Origin: Caulobacteraceae bacterium
GTDB lineage: Bacteria; Pseudomonadota; Alphaproteobacteria; Caulobacterales; Caulobacteraceae
Direction of reading: 5' to 3'
Length of the DNA stretch: 33,702 nucleotides
Assembly: GCA_947476555.1 (NCBI GenBank)
Contig: CANJRI010000022.1
Location: 1-33,702 of the forward strand
Shown: piece after piece, positions 17,837-27,011 of the stretch
Position numbering within the stretch: position 1 is the first letter of the stretch
How the letters are laid out: each line of letters opens with the position of its first letter
Made by a program: the position numbers and the translations under genes
The notes under the pieces: model-generated
Database searches by the model: none
Seen by the model: only the letters and a program-made list of their open reading frames with translations
Told to the model about the DNA's origin: nothing

Positions 17837-19045
17837 ATGGCCGACATCATGACCCCCGCCCTGGGTGAGTCCGTCAGCGAGGCGACCGTCGCCCGCTGGA
17901 CGAAAAAGGCCGGCGACGCGGTTCGCAAGGACGAGATCCTGGTGGAGCTGGAGACCGACAAGGTCAGCCTGGAAGTCGCCGCCCCGGCCGATGGCGTGCT
18001 GGATTCCATCGCCGCCGAAGAGGGCGCGACGGTGACCCCGGGCGCGGTGCTGGGCCGGATCACCGCCGGCGCGGCCGGAGCCAAGCCCGCGGCCAAGGAA
18101 GCCAAGGCGCCCGCCCCTGCCCCCGCGCCGGCGCCCGCTCCGGCCCCCGCCGCCAAGGCTGCGGCCGAGCCGGTGCTGGCCCCCTCCGCCCAGCGGATCG
18201 CCGCCGAGAACAAGCTCGACCCCGCGGCCATCCCCGGCAGCGGCAAGGGTGGACGCGTCACCAAGGGCGACGCCCTGCAGGCGCTGGAGGCCCGCTCAGG
18301 CCAGCCGGCCGCCCCTGCCGCGCCCGGCGCCCCGCGCGAGCTGCACGAGCGCGAGGAGCGGGTGAAGATGACCCGCCTGCGCCAGACCATCGCGCGCCGG
18401 CTGAAGGAGGCCCAGAACGCGGCGGCCATGCTCACCACCTTCAACGAGGTGGACATGAGCGGGGTCATGGCCCTCCGCGCCCAGTACAAGGACGCCTTCG
18501 AGAAGAAGCACGGCGTGAAGCTCGGCTTCATGAGCCTGTTCGTGAAGGCCTGTATCCACGCCCTCAAGCAGGTGCCCGAGGTCAACGCCGAGATCGACGG
18601 CGCCGACCTGATCTACAAGAACCACTACGACATCGGCGTGGCGGTCGGCGCGCCGCAAGGCCTGGTGGTGCCGGTGATCCGCGACGCCGACGTGCTCAGC
18701 CTGGCCGAGGTCGAAAAGACCATCGCCGGCCTGGGCGTGAAGGCCCGCGACGGCAAGCTGGCGCTGGAGGATCTGCAGGGCGGCACCTTCACCATCTCCA
18801 ACGGCGGCATCTACGGCTCGCTGATGTCGACGCCGATCCTCAACGCCCCGCAGTCGGGCATCCTGGGGATGCACAAGATCCAGGACCGGCCGGTGGTGGA
18901 GAACGGCCAGATCGTGATCCGGCCGATGATGTACCTGGCGCTGAGCTACGATCACCGGATCGTCGACGGCAAGGGCGCGGTGACCTTCCTGGTCCACGTC
19001 AAGGAAGCCATCGAGGACCCGCAGCGGCTGCTGCTGGACATCTGA
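17837..19045 (+). CDS. sucB: 2-oxoglutarate dehydrogenase E2 (dihydrolipoyl succinyltransferase)
   Basis: Core succinyltransferase of the complex, 402 residues. A single lipoyl domain (1-75) has the lipoylated Lys42 in [10 protein letters not shown] flexible Ala-Pro linker follows (about 86-105, an almost pure AP repeat), then the E1/E3-binding domain (about 110-147, [20 protein letters not shown]) and the catalytic domain with His373 and Asp377 in DHRIVDG and the late motif [14 protein letters not shown]. One lipoyl domain and this motif distinguish succinyl- from acetyltransferases. Thirty bases after sucA. Confidence 0.97.
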   Translation: MADIMTPALGESVSEATVARWTKKAGDAVRKDEILVELETDKVSLEVAAPADGVLDSIAAEEGATVTPGAVLGRITAGAAGAKPAAKEAKAPAPAPAPAPAPAPAAKAAAEPVLAPSAQRIAAENKLDPAAIPGSGKGGRVTKGDALQALEARSGQPAAPAAPGAPRELHEREERVKMTRLRQTIARRLKEAQNAAAMLTTFNEVDMSGVMALRAQYKDAFEKKHGVKLGFMSLFVKACIHALKQVPEVNAEIDGADLIYKNHYDIGVAVGAPQGLVVPVIRDADVLSLAEVEKTIAGLGVKARDGKLALEDLQGGTFTISNGGIYGSLMSTPILNAPQSGILGMHKIQDRPVVENGQIVIRPMMYLALSYDHRIVDGKGAVTFLVHVKEAIEDPQRLLLDI

Positions 19046-19119
19046 TCGAATACCGGGCGACCCCCGGATACCCATCGGCGAGCGGCCCCAAGGGGCGCGC
19101 CCGCATCTGAGGCGGCGAT

Positions 19120-20526
19120 ATGGCTGAGACGACTTCCTACGACGTGGTGATCATCGGCGGCGGGCCGGGGGGCTACAACGCCGCGATCCGCGCGGGCCAA
19201 CTGGGCCTGAAGGCTGCCTGCGTGGAGAAGCGCGAGACCCTGGGCGGAACCTGCCTGAACGTCGGCTGCATGCCCTCCAAGGCGCTGCTGCACGCCTCCG
19301 AACTCTACGCGGCGGCGACCTCCGAGTTCGCCACCCTTGGCATCGAGGTGGCCCCCAAGCTCAACCTCGGCCAGATGATGAAGCAGAAGGCCGACAGCGT
19401 CGGCCAGCTCACCAAGGGCATCGAGTTCCTGTTCAAGAAGAACAAGGTCGACTGGATCAAGGGCGCCGGGAAGATCGCCGGCAAGGGCAAGGTCGAAGTC
19501 ACCGGCGCCGACGGCAAGGTCACCGTGCTGGACGCCAAGGACATCGTCATCGCCACCGGCTCGGAGCCGTCGGGCCTGCCCGGCGTCACCGTCGACCAGC
19601 AACGGATCGTGGATTCCACTGGCGCCCTGGAGCTGCCCGAGGTCCCCGGCCACCTGGTGGTGATCGGGGCGGGCATCATCGGCCTGGAGCTGGGCTCGGT
19701 GTGGCGCCGGCTGGGCGCCAAGGTGACGGTGGTGGAGTTCCTCGACCGGATCACCCCCGGCATGGACGCCGAGACCGCCAAGACTTTCCAGCGGTCCCTG
19801 ACCAAGCAGGGGATCGAGTTCAAGCTGGGCGCCAAGGTCACCGGCGCCAAGGCGGACAAGAAGGGCGTGAAAGTCACCTACGAGCCGGTCGCCGGCGGCA
19901 AGGCCGAGACGCTCGACGCCGACTACCTACTGCTGGCCATTGGCCGGCGGCCCTACACCGACGGCCTCGGCCTCGAGAGCGTGGGCGTCACGCCCGACAA
20001 GCGCGGCTTCATCCCGGCCGACCATTTCAAGACCAGCGCGCCGAACGTCTGGGTGATCGGCGACACCACCCACGGCCCGATGCTCGCGCACAAGGCCGAG
20101 GAGGACGCGGTCGCCTGCATCGAGACCATCGCCGGCAAGTACGGCCACGTGGACTACAATCTGGTCCCCAGCGTGGTCTACACGAGCCCCGAGGTCGCCT
20201 GGGTCGGCAAGACCGAGGAGCAGCTGAAGGAAGAGGGCCGGGCCTACAAGGCGGGCAAGTTCCCGTTCAGCGCCAACAGCCGGGCCAAGATCAACCACGA
20301 GACCGAAGGCTTCGCCAAGGTGCTGGCCGATGCGGTCACCGACGAGGTCCTCGGCGTCCACCTGATCGGGCCGTCCGTCTCGGAGATGATCGGCGAATAC
20401 TGCGTGGCCATGGCGTTTCGCGCGGCGTCCGAAGACATCGCCCGGATCTGCCATCCGCATCCGACCCGATCCGAGGCCCTGCGACAGGCCGCCATGGGAG
20501 TCGAAGGGTGGACGATGCAGGCCTAA
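19120..20526 (+). CDS. lpd: dihydrolipoyl dehydrogenase (E3)
   Basis: FAD-dependent enzyme re-oxidising the lipoyl groups of 2-oxoacid dehydrogenase complexes; 468 residues. FAD site VVIIGGGPGGYNAAIRAGQLG (10-29 in part), redox disulfide Cys45/Cys50 in GGTCLNVGCMPSK, NAD-binding GAGIIGLELGSVWRRLG, the second FAD motif VIGDTTHGPMLAHKAEEDA, and the interface active site CHPHPTRSEAL. Its position at the end of the suc operon, 74 bases after sucB, assigns it to the 2-oxoglutarate complex, although it may serve others. The 3' end overlaps the next gene by 19 bases. Confidence 0.97.
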   Translation: MAETTSYDVVIIGGGPGGYNAAIRAGQLGLKAACVEKRETLGGTCLNVGCMPSKALLHASELYAAATSEFATLGIEVAPKLNLGQMMKQKADSVGQLTKGIEFLFKKNKVDWIKGAGKIAGKGKVEVTGADGKVTVLDAKDIVIATGSEPSGLPGVTVDQQRIVDSTGALELPEVPGHLVVIGAGIIGLELGSVWRRLGAKVTVVEFLDRITPGMDAETAKTFQRSLTKQGIEFKLGAKVTGAKADKKGVKVTYEPVAGGKAETLDADYLLLAIGRRPYTDGLGLESVGVTPDKRGFIPADHFKTSAPNVWVIGDTTHGPMLAHKAEEDAVACIETIAGKYGHVDYNLVPSVVYTSPEVAWVGKTEEQLKEEGRAYKAGKFPFSANSRAKINHETEGFAKVLADAVTDEVLGVHLIGPSVSEMIGEYCVAMAFRAASEDIARICHPHPTRSEALRQAAMGVEGWTMQA

Positions 20527-20948
20527 CCCAAGGCTTGTCGATCCGGCGGGCGCGTCCAGAGGAACTGGACGCCTGCGCCGCCCTTTATGTGCGCGTTCTC
20601 ACCGAGACCTTCACCTGGCTGCCGCCTGAGCGGCACAAGGCCGCCGACTTCCTGCGCGCGACGCGCTCGGAGGAGATCTACGTGGCCATTGAAGCCGGGA
20701 AGATCGTCGGCGTCGCCGGCTTCTTCCGGCCGCAGAACTTCATCCATTCGCTCTATGTGACCGAGCGTGGCCGGGGGATCGGCCGGGCCCTGCTGGGCCA
20801 CCTGGCGCGGGTGGCGGATGGCCCGCTGTCGCTGAAATGCCAGGCGGCCAATGTGCAGGCTCTGGCCTTCTACAAGCGCGAGGGTTTCCACTGCACCGGA
20901 CGCGGCGAGGACGGCGAGATCGACTGGGTGCGGCTCTCACGTGGCTGA
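20508..20948 (+). CDS. small GNAT acetyltransferase
   Basis: A single-domain N-acetyltransferase of about 146 residues. The acetyl-CoA loop is LYVTERGRGIGRALLGHL, preceded by VGVAGFFRPQNFIHSLYV and followed by NVQALAFYKREGF, the standard GNAT C-terminal motif. The substrate is unknown. I choose GTG at 20508, which overlaps the lpd end and has GGGAG at a suitable distance; a TTG at 20535 (LSIRRARPEEL) is the alternative and lies after the lpd stop. Probably the last gene of the suc operon transcript. Confidence 0.85.
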   Translation: MDDAGLTQGLSIRRARPEELDACAALYVRVLTETFTWLPPERHKAADFLRATRSEEIYVAIEAGKIVGVAGFFRPQNFIHSLYVTERGRGIGRALLGHLARVADGPLSLKCQAANVQALAFYKREGFHCTGRGEDGEIDWVRLSRG

Positions 20949-21010
20949 AACTTAATTAGGCCGGGCGCCTGGGCGGTGGCATTTTTCCGCACCTCAGGAA
21001 GGAGCCCGTC

Positions 21011-21304
21011 ATGAGCCTGACCGCTCTCCTCTTCGCCGCCGCCATGGCCTCGCCAGTCGCCACCGAGACGCCCAACCTCTGGGCGGTTCCCGAGCATTGC
21101 CGCCCAAAGGCCGTCGAGACCGCCGGGGCCGAACGCCCGCCCGCGAGACCCACCACGCGGATGCCGCCCGCCAATCTGCATCTGGCGGTGGACCGGCGGG
21201 TGGGCGGCTGCCCGGTGCCGGTGATCGTCCGCTATGGCGTGGACGGCGCCCCCGGCGCGTTCCGTGACCCTAGGCGCGGGGATGGGCTCCAGCGTAGGCG
21301 CTGA
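21011..21304 (+). CDS. small secreted protein of unknown function
   Basis: A 97-residue protein with a short signal peptide (MSLTALLFAAAMASPVA) and a strong ribosome binding site (AGGAAGGAGC) before the ATG at 21011. The mature part has two cysteines (EHCRPK and GGCPVP), suggesting one disulfide. The last ten or so residues are Arg/Gly-rich and overlap the 3' end of the convergent xerC gene by 35 bases; they look non-conserved and may be a read-through tail. I do not recognise a family. Signal peptide and ribosome binding site together make it likely to be real. Confidence 0.55.
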   Translation: MSLTALLFAAAMASPVATETPNLWAVPEHCRPKAVETAGAERPPARPTTRMPPANLHLAVDRRVGGCPVPVIVRYGVDGAPGAFRDPRRGDGLQRRR

Positions 21305-22193
21305 GCAGGGCCGCGGCGTTCACCTCGGTGTAGCGCTGGGTCGTCGACAGCGAGGCGTGGCCCAGCAGTTCCTGGATCGAGCGCAGGTCCGCGCCCGCCC
21401 CCAGCAGGTGGGTGGCGAAGGAATGGCGCAGGGCGTGGGGCGTGGCGCTGGCCGGTAGCCCCAGCCGGCCGCGCAGGCCCTGGACGGTGGCCTGGACGTG
21501 GCGAGGGCTAAGCGGCCCCCCACGCCGCGCGCGGAACAGCGGTTCGTCGGGCGCTACGACAAAGGTCAGGTCCGCGAGGTAGGCGTCCACCGCCTCGCGC
21601 ACCGCCGGCAGCACCGGGACCATGCGGGTCTTGCCGCCCTTGCCGGTGATCCGCAGCAGTTCGTCCAGCGGCGCGTCGGCGCGCTTCAGGGACAGGGCCT
21701 CGGAGATCCGTAGGCCGCAGCCGTAGAGCAGGGTGAGCACCGCCTGGTCGCGGGCCGCCTCCCAGGGCTCCAGATCGGGGTCCAGGCCTGGCTCAGCGAT
21801 CAGGCCGGCGGCCTGGTCCTCGCTGACCGGGCGGGGGGCGCCGGGCCGCACGCGCGGGCCGCGCACCAGGGCCAGGGCCTCGTTCGGGGTCGAAAGGCGG
21901 CGGTCGAGGAAGCCGTGGAAGCCGCGGACGGCTGAAAGCGCTTGGCTCAGGGAGCGCGGCGAAAGCGGCCGGTCGCCGGCGCGCAGGTGCGCCAGCCAAG
22001 CCCGGATCTCGCCGGCGGTGATCGCACCAAGGTCGCCCAGGGCGATGGGCCCGCCGCGATGCTGCTGCAGGAAGGCGAGGTAGCGGGCGGCGGCGAAGCC
22101 GTAGGCTTCCAGAGTGCGGGGCGAGGCCCGACGCTCGTTCGCCAGCCAGGCGAGCCAGGCCCCGCGGGCCTCGGCGGCGGTCAGAGCGGCCAT
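21270..22193 (-). CDS. xerC: tyrosine recombinase XerC
   Basis: Site-specific recombinase that resolves chromosome dimers at dif together with XerD; 307 residues. N-terminal SAM-like domain (1-110), catalytic domain with Arg162 (GCGLRISEAL), the Lys in ITGKGGKTRMVPV, His253 and Arg256 (HALRHSFATHLL), His279 (ELLGHASLSTTQRYT) and the nucleophile Tyr288. All catalytic residues are present. The start at 22193 overlaps the end of DUF484 by 13 bases, indicating coupling. The DUF484-xerC pairing and housekeeping neighbours favour XerC over a phage or integron integrase. Confidence 0.93.
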   Translation of the reverse strand: MAALTAAEARGAWLAWLANERRASPRTLEAYGFAAARYLAFLQQHRGGPIALGDLGAITAGEIRAWLAHLRAGDRPLSPRSLSQALSAVRGFHGFLDRRLSTPNEALALVRGPRVRPGAPRPVSEDQAAGLIAEPGLDPDLEPWEAARDQAVLTLLYGCGLRISEALSLKRADAPLDELLRITGKGGKTRMVPVLPAVREAVDAYLADLTFVVAPDEPLFRARRGGPLSPRHVQATVQGLRGRLGLPASATPHALRHSFATHLLGAGADLRSIQELLGHASLSTTQRYTEVNAAALLSAYAGAHPRA

Positions 22194-22858
22194 CGCTCCG
22201 CCGTGCGCTCCACGACGCGGGCGAGGAAGGCCACCAGCTCGGAGCCCATATCGGGGGTGAATCCCTCCGGATCGTCGGACGCGAAGGCCAGGAGGCCCTG
22301 GCGGGAGGGGCTCCACATAGCCATGCGCACCAGGGCGATCGAGCGGACGGCCTCGGCCTGTTCACCGAACAGGCCCCGGGCGGTGGGCTCCGGACCCATG
22401 GCGACCAGCCGCTGAGGTCCCAGGATCAGGTTCACCTGGCCCTCGACCAGGCGCACCCAGCCGGCGGGCGCCGCGCCCTCGGACTCCACGGCCAGGGCGC
22501 CGGCCAGGAGGCCGAAGCGGGCTCTGGCGATCTCGTCGACGCGGGCGGCGAGGTCGGCATGGCCAATGGCGTCCAGCACGTCCACGACGGCGCCGTGGGT
22601 CTGGGCCTGGGCCGCGAAATTCGCCCTCGCCGTCTCCTCGATCTGCTGACGCTGCTCGCTTTCGCGCTGATGGGCGGCGTGGACGCGGGCCAGCACGGCG
22701 GGGCCGAAATCGATCACATTGCCGCCGTCGACCTTCAGGCCGAGCTCGGCCAGCAGGCCGTCGTCCTCGTGCAGGAACTGCGGATTGTCGGACAGGAACC
22801 GACGGACGTCCTCGGGGCGGAGGGGCGCGGCGTTCATGTCACCCTGCGACCCGTCCAT
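22181..22858 (-). CDS. DUF484 family protein
   Basis: A 225-residue soluble protein commonly found directly upstream of xerC in proteobacteria. LRPEDVRRFLSDNPQFLHED at the start, then VIDFGPAVLARVHAAHQR, an alpha-helical Gln/Glu-rich stretch, and a GAF-like C-terminal half with IALVRMAMWSPSRQGLLAFAS. Its function is not established; the conserved neighbourhood suggests a link to Xer recombination. ATG at 22858 has GAGGG at a proper distance; ATG at 22837 (MNAAPLRPEDV) is an equally possible start. The stop overlaps the xerC start by 13 bases; the transaldolase gene ends 15 bases upstream. Confidence 0.87.
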   Translation of the reverse strand: MDGSQGDMNAAPLRPEDVRRFLSDNPQFLHEDDGLLAELGLKVDGGNVIDFGPAVLARVHAAHQRESEQRQQIEETARANFAAQAQTHGAVVDVLDAIGHADLAARVDEIARARFGLLAGALAVESEGAAPAGWVRLVEGQVNLILGPQRLVAMGPEPTARGLFGEQAEAVRSIALVRMAMWSPSRQGLLAFASDDPEGFTPDMGSELVAFLARVVERTAERWPL

Positions 22859-22873
22859 CCATGCCCTCGACGC

Positions 22874-23527
22874 CTAGAGAATCGACTGACCCGTCTTGGC
22901 CCAGTCCGCCATGAACTGTTGAAGACCCTTTTCGGTTAACGGGTGCTTGAAAAGCGCCTCGAAGACCTCCGGAGGGATGGTGGCGCAGTCGGCGCCGGAG
23001 AGGGCGGCCTCGGTCACATGGGCCGGGGTGCGGATCGAGGCGGCCAGGATCTCGGTGTCGAAGTCGTAGTTGTCGTAGATCGCCCGGATCTCGGTGATCA
23101 GGTCCATGCCCACAGCCCCGTGGTCGTCCAGGCGGCCGATGAAGGGGCTGACGTAGGTCGCGCCGGCCTTGGCGGCCAGCAGCGCCTGGGCGGCCGAGAA
23201 GCAGAGGGTGACGTTGGTCTGGATGCCCTCGGCGCAGAATTCGGCGGTGGCCATCAGGCCGTCCCTGGTGAGCGGCACCTTGACCACGACGTTGGGGGCG
23301 ACCGCGGCCAGCTTGCGGCCCTCGGCCAGCATTCCGGCCACATCCATGGCGGCGACCTCGGCGCTGACCGGCCCGTCGATCACGGCGCAGATCTCGGCGA
23401 TCACCTCCAGCATGGGCCGGCCGGACTTGGCGATCAGCGAGGGGTTGGTGGTCACGCCGTCAACCAGGCCGGTGGCGGCCAGGGATTTCAGGACGGCGAC
23501 GTCGGTGGTGTCGAGGAAGAGCTGCAT
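22874..23527 (-). CDS. fsa: transaldolase, TalC/fructose-6-phosphate aldolase family
   Basis: A 217-residue small transaldolase of the TalC/FSA type. It starts [14 protein letters not shown], has [12 protein letters not shown], the Schiff-base Lys83 in [27 protein letters not shown], and [10 protein letters not shown]. Enzymes of this size transfer dihydroxyacetone units in the pentose phosphate pathway; whether this one is a true transaldolase or a fructose-6-phosphate aldolase cannot be decided by eye. The start is set by the conserved opening; an in-frame extension to 23602 would run into priA. First gene of the fsa-DUF484-xerC operon, divergent from priA with 43 bases between. Confidence 0.93.
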   Translation of the reverse strand: MQLFLDTTDVAVLKSLAATGLVDGVTTNPSLIAKSGRPMLEVIAEICAVIDGPVSAEVAAMDVAGMLAEGRKLAAVAPNVVVKVPLTRDGLMATAEFCAEGIQTNVTLCFSAAQALLAAKAGATYVSPFIGRLDDHGAVGMDLITEIRAIYDNYDFDTEILAASIRTPAHVTEAALSGADCATIPPEVFEALFKHPLTEKGLQQFMADWAKTGQSIL

Positions 23528-23570
23528 GCCCTGCTTGTAGCGGCACGCCGCCTGAGCGCAAAACCATCTC

Positions 23571-25730
23571 GTGACCCGCATCGCCTCCGTGCTGATTCCC
23601 ATGCCGCTGCCGGAGGCGTTCGACTACGCCGAGCCGGAGGGGATGGACCTCGTCGTCGGCGAGCAGGTCGCCGTGCCGCTGGGGCCGAATCTCATGCGCG
23701 GCGTGGTGGTGGCGCTGCGCGACGCCATGGGCGGCAACCGCCCGCTGAAGCCGGTGGCCGAACGACTGGACGACCCGGCCCTGCCGGCCGGGGTGCTGGA
23801 GTTCGTGCAGTGGGCGGCGCGCTATGCGGTGGATACGCCCGGCGCGCCCCTGGCCATCGCCCTGCGCGGGGCGCGGGCGCCCAAGGCGCGGCCGGTCCGG
23901 GTGGTGGAGCCGACCGGCGCTCAGCCGGCCCGGCTTACGCCGGCCCGGGCCCGGGTGCTGGAAGCCGCCACCGAGGCCCTGCCGCCCGCCGAGCTGGCGC
24001 GGCGGGCGGACGTCTCGGCCGGGGTGGTGAAGGCCCTGCTGGACGAGGGCGTGCTGGCGGGGAGGCTGATCGAGCCGGAAGCGGCCTTCGATCCGCCGGA
24101 CCTGACCCGATCGGGCGCGACGCTCAATCCCAGCCAGGCGGCCGCGGCCGCGGCCCTGAAAGGCATGCTCGCCGAGGGCGGTTTCAACGTCGCCCTGCTC
24201 GACGGGGTGACCGGCTCGGGCAAGACCGAGGTCTATCTGGAGGCGGTCGCCGCGGCCCTGGCCGCCGATCCGAACGCCCAGGCGCTGATCCTGCTGCCGG
24301 AGATCGCCCTTACCCAGGCGGTGATCCAGCGGGTGGCGGACCGCTTCGGAGCCGCCCCGGGCGAGTGGCATTCCGACATCGCCCCGCCCGCCCGCCGTCG
24401 GCTTTGGGAGGCGGTTGCCGCTGGTCGTTGCCGGATCGTCGTGGGCGCCCGCTCGGCGCTGTTCCTGCCGTTCACCAAGCTTGCGCTGATCGTGGTCGAC
24501 GAAGAGCACGACACCTCCTTCAAGCAGGAGGAGGGGTTCATCTACCAGGCCCGCGACCTGGCGGTGGCGCGGGCCAAGATCGAGGGGGCGGGGGTGGTCC
24601 TGGCCTCGGCCACGCCGTCGCTGGAGAGCCTGCGCAACGCCGAGACCGGCCGCTACCGGTGGCTGCGCCTCTCGGCGCGCCATGGCGCCGCCCGCCTGCC
24701 GGATATCGAGCTGATCGACCTGCGGGAGACGCCGCCCGAGCATGGGCGCTGGCTTTCGCCACCCCTGGTCCAGGCGATGGCGGAAACCTGGGCGCGGGGC
24801 GAGCAGACGCTCTTGTTCCTCAACCGCCGGGGCTATGCGCCCCTGGTGCTCTGCAAGGCGTGCGGCGAACGGATGACCGCGCCGGACACCGATTCTTGGT
24901 TGGTGGAGCATCGCTATTCCGGCCGGCTGGTCTGCCATCTGACGGGGTTTTCCATGCCCAAGCCCGCGGCCTGCCCGCACTGCGGGGCGGCGGACAGCCT
25001 GGTTTCCATCGGCCCCGGCGTGGAACGGGTGGAGGAGGAGGCGCGCAGCCTGTTCCCCGAGGCGCGGATCTCGGTCTTCTCCTCCGACACGGTGTTCGAC
25101 GCCCGCGAAGGGCGGCGGCTGGTGCAGGCGATGGCGGAGGGCCAGATCGACATCCTGGTGGCCACCCAGGCGGCGGCCAAGGGCCACAACTTCCCGGGCC
25201 TGACGCTGGTGGGGGTGGTGGACGCCGACCTCGGCCTGCGCGGCGGCGACCTGCGGGCCGCCGAGCGCACCTACCAGCTGCTGGCCCAGGCCAGCGGGCG
25301 CGCGGGCCGCAAGGACCGTCCGGGCCGCGCCCTCTTGCAGACCTACGCCCCCGAGCATGCGGTGATGCAGGCCCTGAAGGCCCAGGACCGCGACGCCTTC
25401 GTGGCCGCGGAGATGGCCGAACGCGAGCTGGCGGGCCTGCCCCCCTTCGGCCGGCTGGCGGCGGTGGTGGTGTCCGGGCCCGACGCCGCGCGGCTGGAGG
25501 CCTTCGTGCGCGGCATGGCCGAGGTCGCGCCCAACACCCCGGGCGTCGAGGTCTATGGCCCGGCGGACGCCCCGCTCGGCCTGATCCGGGGCCGGCGGCG
25601 CAAGCGCTTCCTCGTGCGGGCCGACCGCAGCGTCGACCTCTCGGCCTACATGGCCGCCTGGCGGGCGCGGGTGAAGCCGCCGGGCGCGATCCGGCTGGCG
25701 ATCGACATCGATCCGTACAGCTTCCTGTAG
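23571..25730 (+). CDS. priA: replication restart helicase PriA
   Basis: 3'-5' DNA helicase that reloads the replisome at stalled forks; 719 residues. The N-terminal DNA-binding part opens with [16 protein letters not shown] (GTG start at 23571). Helicase motifs: Walker [15 protein letters not shown] (Lys218), [10 protein letters not shown], the DEEH box 310-313 in [25 protein letters not shown], and the C-terminal [15 protein letters not shown] and [13 protein letters not shown]. The zinc region is unusual: Cys428, Cys431, Cys455, Cys468 and Cys471 remain, but three of the eight customary cysteines are replaced (Ala437, Thr440 and Thr458), so one of the two zinc sites appears lost. The gene is convergent with a TerC gene, 13 bases apart. 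Confidence 0.96.
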   Translation: MTRIASVLIPMPLPEAFDYAEPEGMDLVVGEQVAVPLGPNLMRGVVVALRDAMGGNRPLKPVAERLDDPALPAGVLEFVQWAARYAVDTPGAPLAIALRGARAPKARPVRVVEPTGAQPARLTPARARVLEAATEALPPAELARRADVSAGVVKALLDEGVLAGRLIEPEAAFDPPDLTRSGATLNPSQAAAAAALKGMLAEGGFNVALLDGVTGSGKTEVYLEAVAAALAADPNAQALILLPEIALTQAVIQRVADRFGAAPGEWHSDIAPPARRRLWEAVAAGRCRIVVGARSALFLPFTKLALIVVDEEHDTSFKQEEGFIYQARDLAVARAKIEGAGVVLASATPSLESLRNAETGRYRWLRLSARHGAARLPDIELIDLRETPPEHGRWLSPPLVQAMAETWARGEQTLLFLNRRGYAPLVLCKACGERMTAPDTDSWLVEHRYSGRLVCHLTGFSMPKPAACPHCGAADSLVSIGPGVERVEEEARSLFPEARISVFSSDTVFDAREGRRLVQAMAEGQIDILVATQAAAKGHNFPGLTLVGVVDADLGLRGGDLRAAERTYQLLAQASGRAGRKDRPGRALLQTYAPEHAVMQALKAQDRDAFVAAEMAERELAGLPPFGRLAAVVVSGPDAARLEAFVRGMAEVAPNTPGVEVYGPADAPLGLIRGRRRKRFLVRADRSVDLSAYMAAWRARVKPPGAIRLAIDIDPYSFL

Positions 25731-25743
25731 CGGGGCCGCCTGG

Positions 25744-26550
25744 TCAGTGCCGGGTCTCTCCGTCCGGGGCTTTCTTCGACATGGCCTTACGCGAGAGCAT
25801 GTTCAGGCTTTCCACCAGGGCGGAGAAGGCCATCGCGGCGTAGATGTAGCCCTTGGGCACATGCACCCCGAAGCCGTCGGCGATCAGCACCGCGCCGATC
25901 ATCAGCAGGAAGCCCAGGGCCAGCATCACCACGGTGGGATTGCTGTTGATGAAATTGGCCAGCGGGTCCGCCGCCAGCATCATCGCCGCCACCGCCACGA
26001 TCACCGCGACGACCATGATCGGCAGATGATCGGTCATGCCCACGGCGGTCAGGATGGAGTCGATGGAGAACACCAGGTCCAGGAGCAGGATCTGGACGAT
26101 GGCCGCGCCGAAGTTGGAGATGACCTTGGCGGAGGTGTCCATCACGCCGTGCCCGTCGCCGGGCGCGGTCTTCTCGTGGATCTCGGTGGTGGCCTTCCAG
26201 ACGAGGAACAGGCCGCCGGTGATGAGGATCAGGTCGCGCCAGGAGAAGGCCAGTTCGAACAGCGGCTCGCCGTGCTCTCCCATGGGGCCGGTCCAGGGAA
26301 GGGTGAACACCGGCGCGGTCAGGCCGACCAGGAAGGCGATGGTGGAGAGCAGGCCCAGGCGCATGACCAGGGCCAGGGAGATACCGATCCGCCGGGCCTT
26401 GCCGCGCATCGCCTCGGGCAGCTTGTTGGAGAGGATCGAGATGAAGATCAGGTTGTCGATCCCGAGGACGACCTCCATCACGATCAGGGTGACGAGCGCG
26501 GCCCAAGCGGCCGGATCGCTGAGCAGCGGCAAGATGGCGTCCATGGTCAT
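25744..26550 (-). CDS. TerC family membrane protein
   Basis: An integral membrane protein of 268 residues with about seven hydrophobic helices. The signature [17 protein letters not shown] near the start and [18 protein letters not shown] in the middle carry the paired acidic residues of the TerC fold. The family is associated with metal-ion export (manganese in several bacteria) and with tellurite resistance; no ter operon is nearby, so a manganese or general metal role is more likely. ATG at 26550 follows GGGAG at six bases; ATG at 26544 is two codons downstream. Transcribed alone from the AT-rich region to its right. Confidence 0.92.
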   Translation of the reverse strand: MTMDAILPLLSDPAAWAALVTLIVMEVVLGIDNLIFISILSNKLPEAMRGKARRIGISLALVMRLGLLSTIAFLVGLTAPVFTLPWTGPMGEHGEPLFELAFSWRDLILITGGLFLVWKATTEIHEKTAPGDGHGVMDTSAKVISNFGAAIVQILLLDLVFSIDSILTAVGMTDHLPIMVVAVIVAVAAMMLAADPLANFINSNPTVVMLALGFLLMIGAVLIADGFGVHVPKGYIYAAMAFSALVESLNMLSRKAMSKKAPDGETRH

Positions 26551-26734
26551 CGAGATCTCCCAGCCCTGTCGGCTAGATAGTGGCTGAGCCGTGGACACCT
26601 AGGGGCGCCTGATTTTATGGCGCCGCATTTTCAATCGCAGCTTCGTGAAGTGGGCCTTCGAGCACTTGGGCGACCGGGAGCGACCACTTTCGGCGCCCCC
26701 CTTAGCTCTTGTTTCGAGTCTCCACCCGCAGGAA

Positions 26735-26880
26735 GATAAAGCATAACATAAGTCAAAAAAATGTACCCACAGGTAAAACACAGCTTAAATACGTGGAACC
26801 TTTCCCGATGTTGGATTTATGTTGCTTACAATGGCCTATTTGTCACCATCAAAGAAGTCTAATATTTCAAAATTGACGGG
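26735..26880. other. AT-rich intergenic island
   Basis: The gap between the divergent TerC and CHAP genes is 461 bases. I see no credible gene in it. Bases 26741-26880 contain only 51 G or C out of 140 by hand count, far below the surrounding DNA. A GAGTC (CcrM-type GANTC) site lies at 26716-26720 and an imperfect DnaA box (GTACCCACA, 7 of 9) at 26763-26771. A six-base GGCGCC pair at 26604-26609 and 26619-26624 could fold into a small hairpin. The region probably holds promoters for both flanking genes. Confidence 0.6.
26840..26868 (+). promoter_or_regulatory. candidate promoter upstream of the CHAP gene
   Basis: TTGTCA (26840-26845), a 17-base spacer and TATTTC (26863-26868). The -35 box matches five of six and the -10 three of six consensus positions. 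It would give a leader of about 135 bases containing the DnaA box. Confidence 0.3.
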
Positions 26881-26906
26881 ACGGGGCGGCGCCCTGGGCC
26901 CCAATC

Positions 26907-26915
26907 TGTGGATAA
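26907..26915 (-). promoter_or_regulatory. perfect DnaA box
   Basis: TGTGGATAA on the forward strand, that is TTATCCACA on the reverse strand, an exact match to the DnaA box consensus. It is about 100 bases before the CHAP gene and beside the AT-rich island. Binding is inferred, and a single perfect 9-mer could occur by chance. Confidence 0.45.
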
Positions 26916-27011
26916 CGCCCTGGCATCGGCCACGCTGGCGCCGTAAACCCTCTTTTCACTGAAGCGGGATTAGGGTTATCCCTTCGCCTGTAAGTCGGGG
27001 AGTCGCCATCA

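Noticed and set aside
21270..22193. Tyrosine recombinase as a sign of an integrated element
   Set aside because: Coupling to DUF484 and housekeeping neighbours mark it as chromosomal XerC; no attachment-site repeats were seen.
22943..25843. A 966-residue open frame on the forward strand across the transaldolase and priA genes
   Set aside because: It is out of frame with priA and antisense to transaldolase; the translation is a Gly/Arg/Ala-rich artefact of high-GC third positions.
26599..26781. A 60-residue reverse open frame in the AT-rich gap
   Set aside because: No ribosome binding site, no recognisable motif, and a skewed Cys/Arg/Lys composition.
26735..26915. Possible replication origin
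   Set aside because: Only one perfect DnaA box and one imperfect one, and none of the genes usually flanking an alphaproteobacterial origin.
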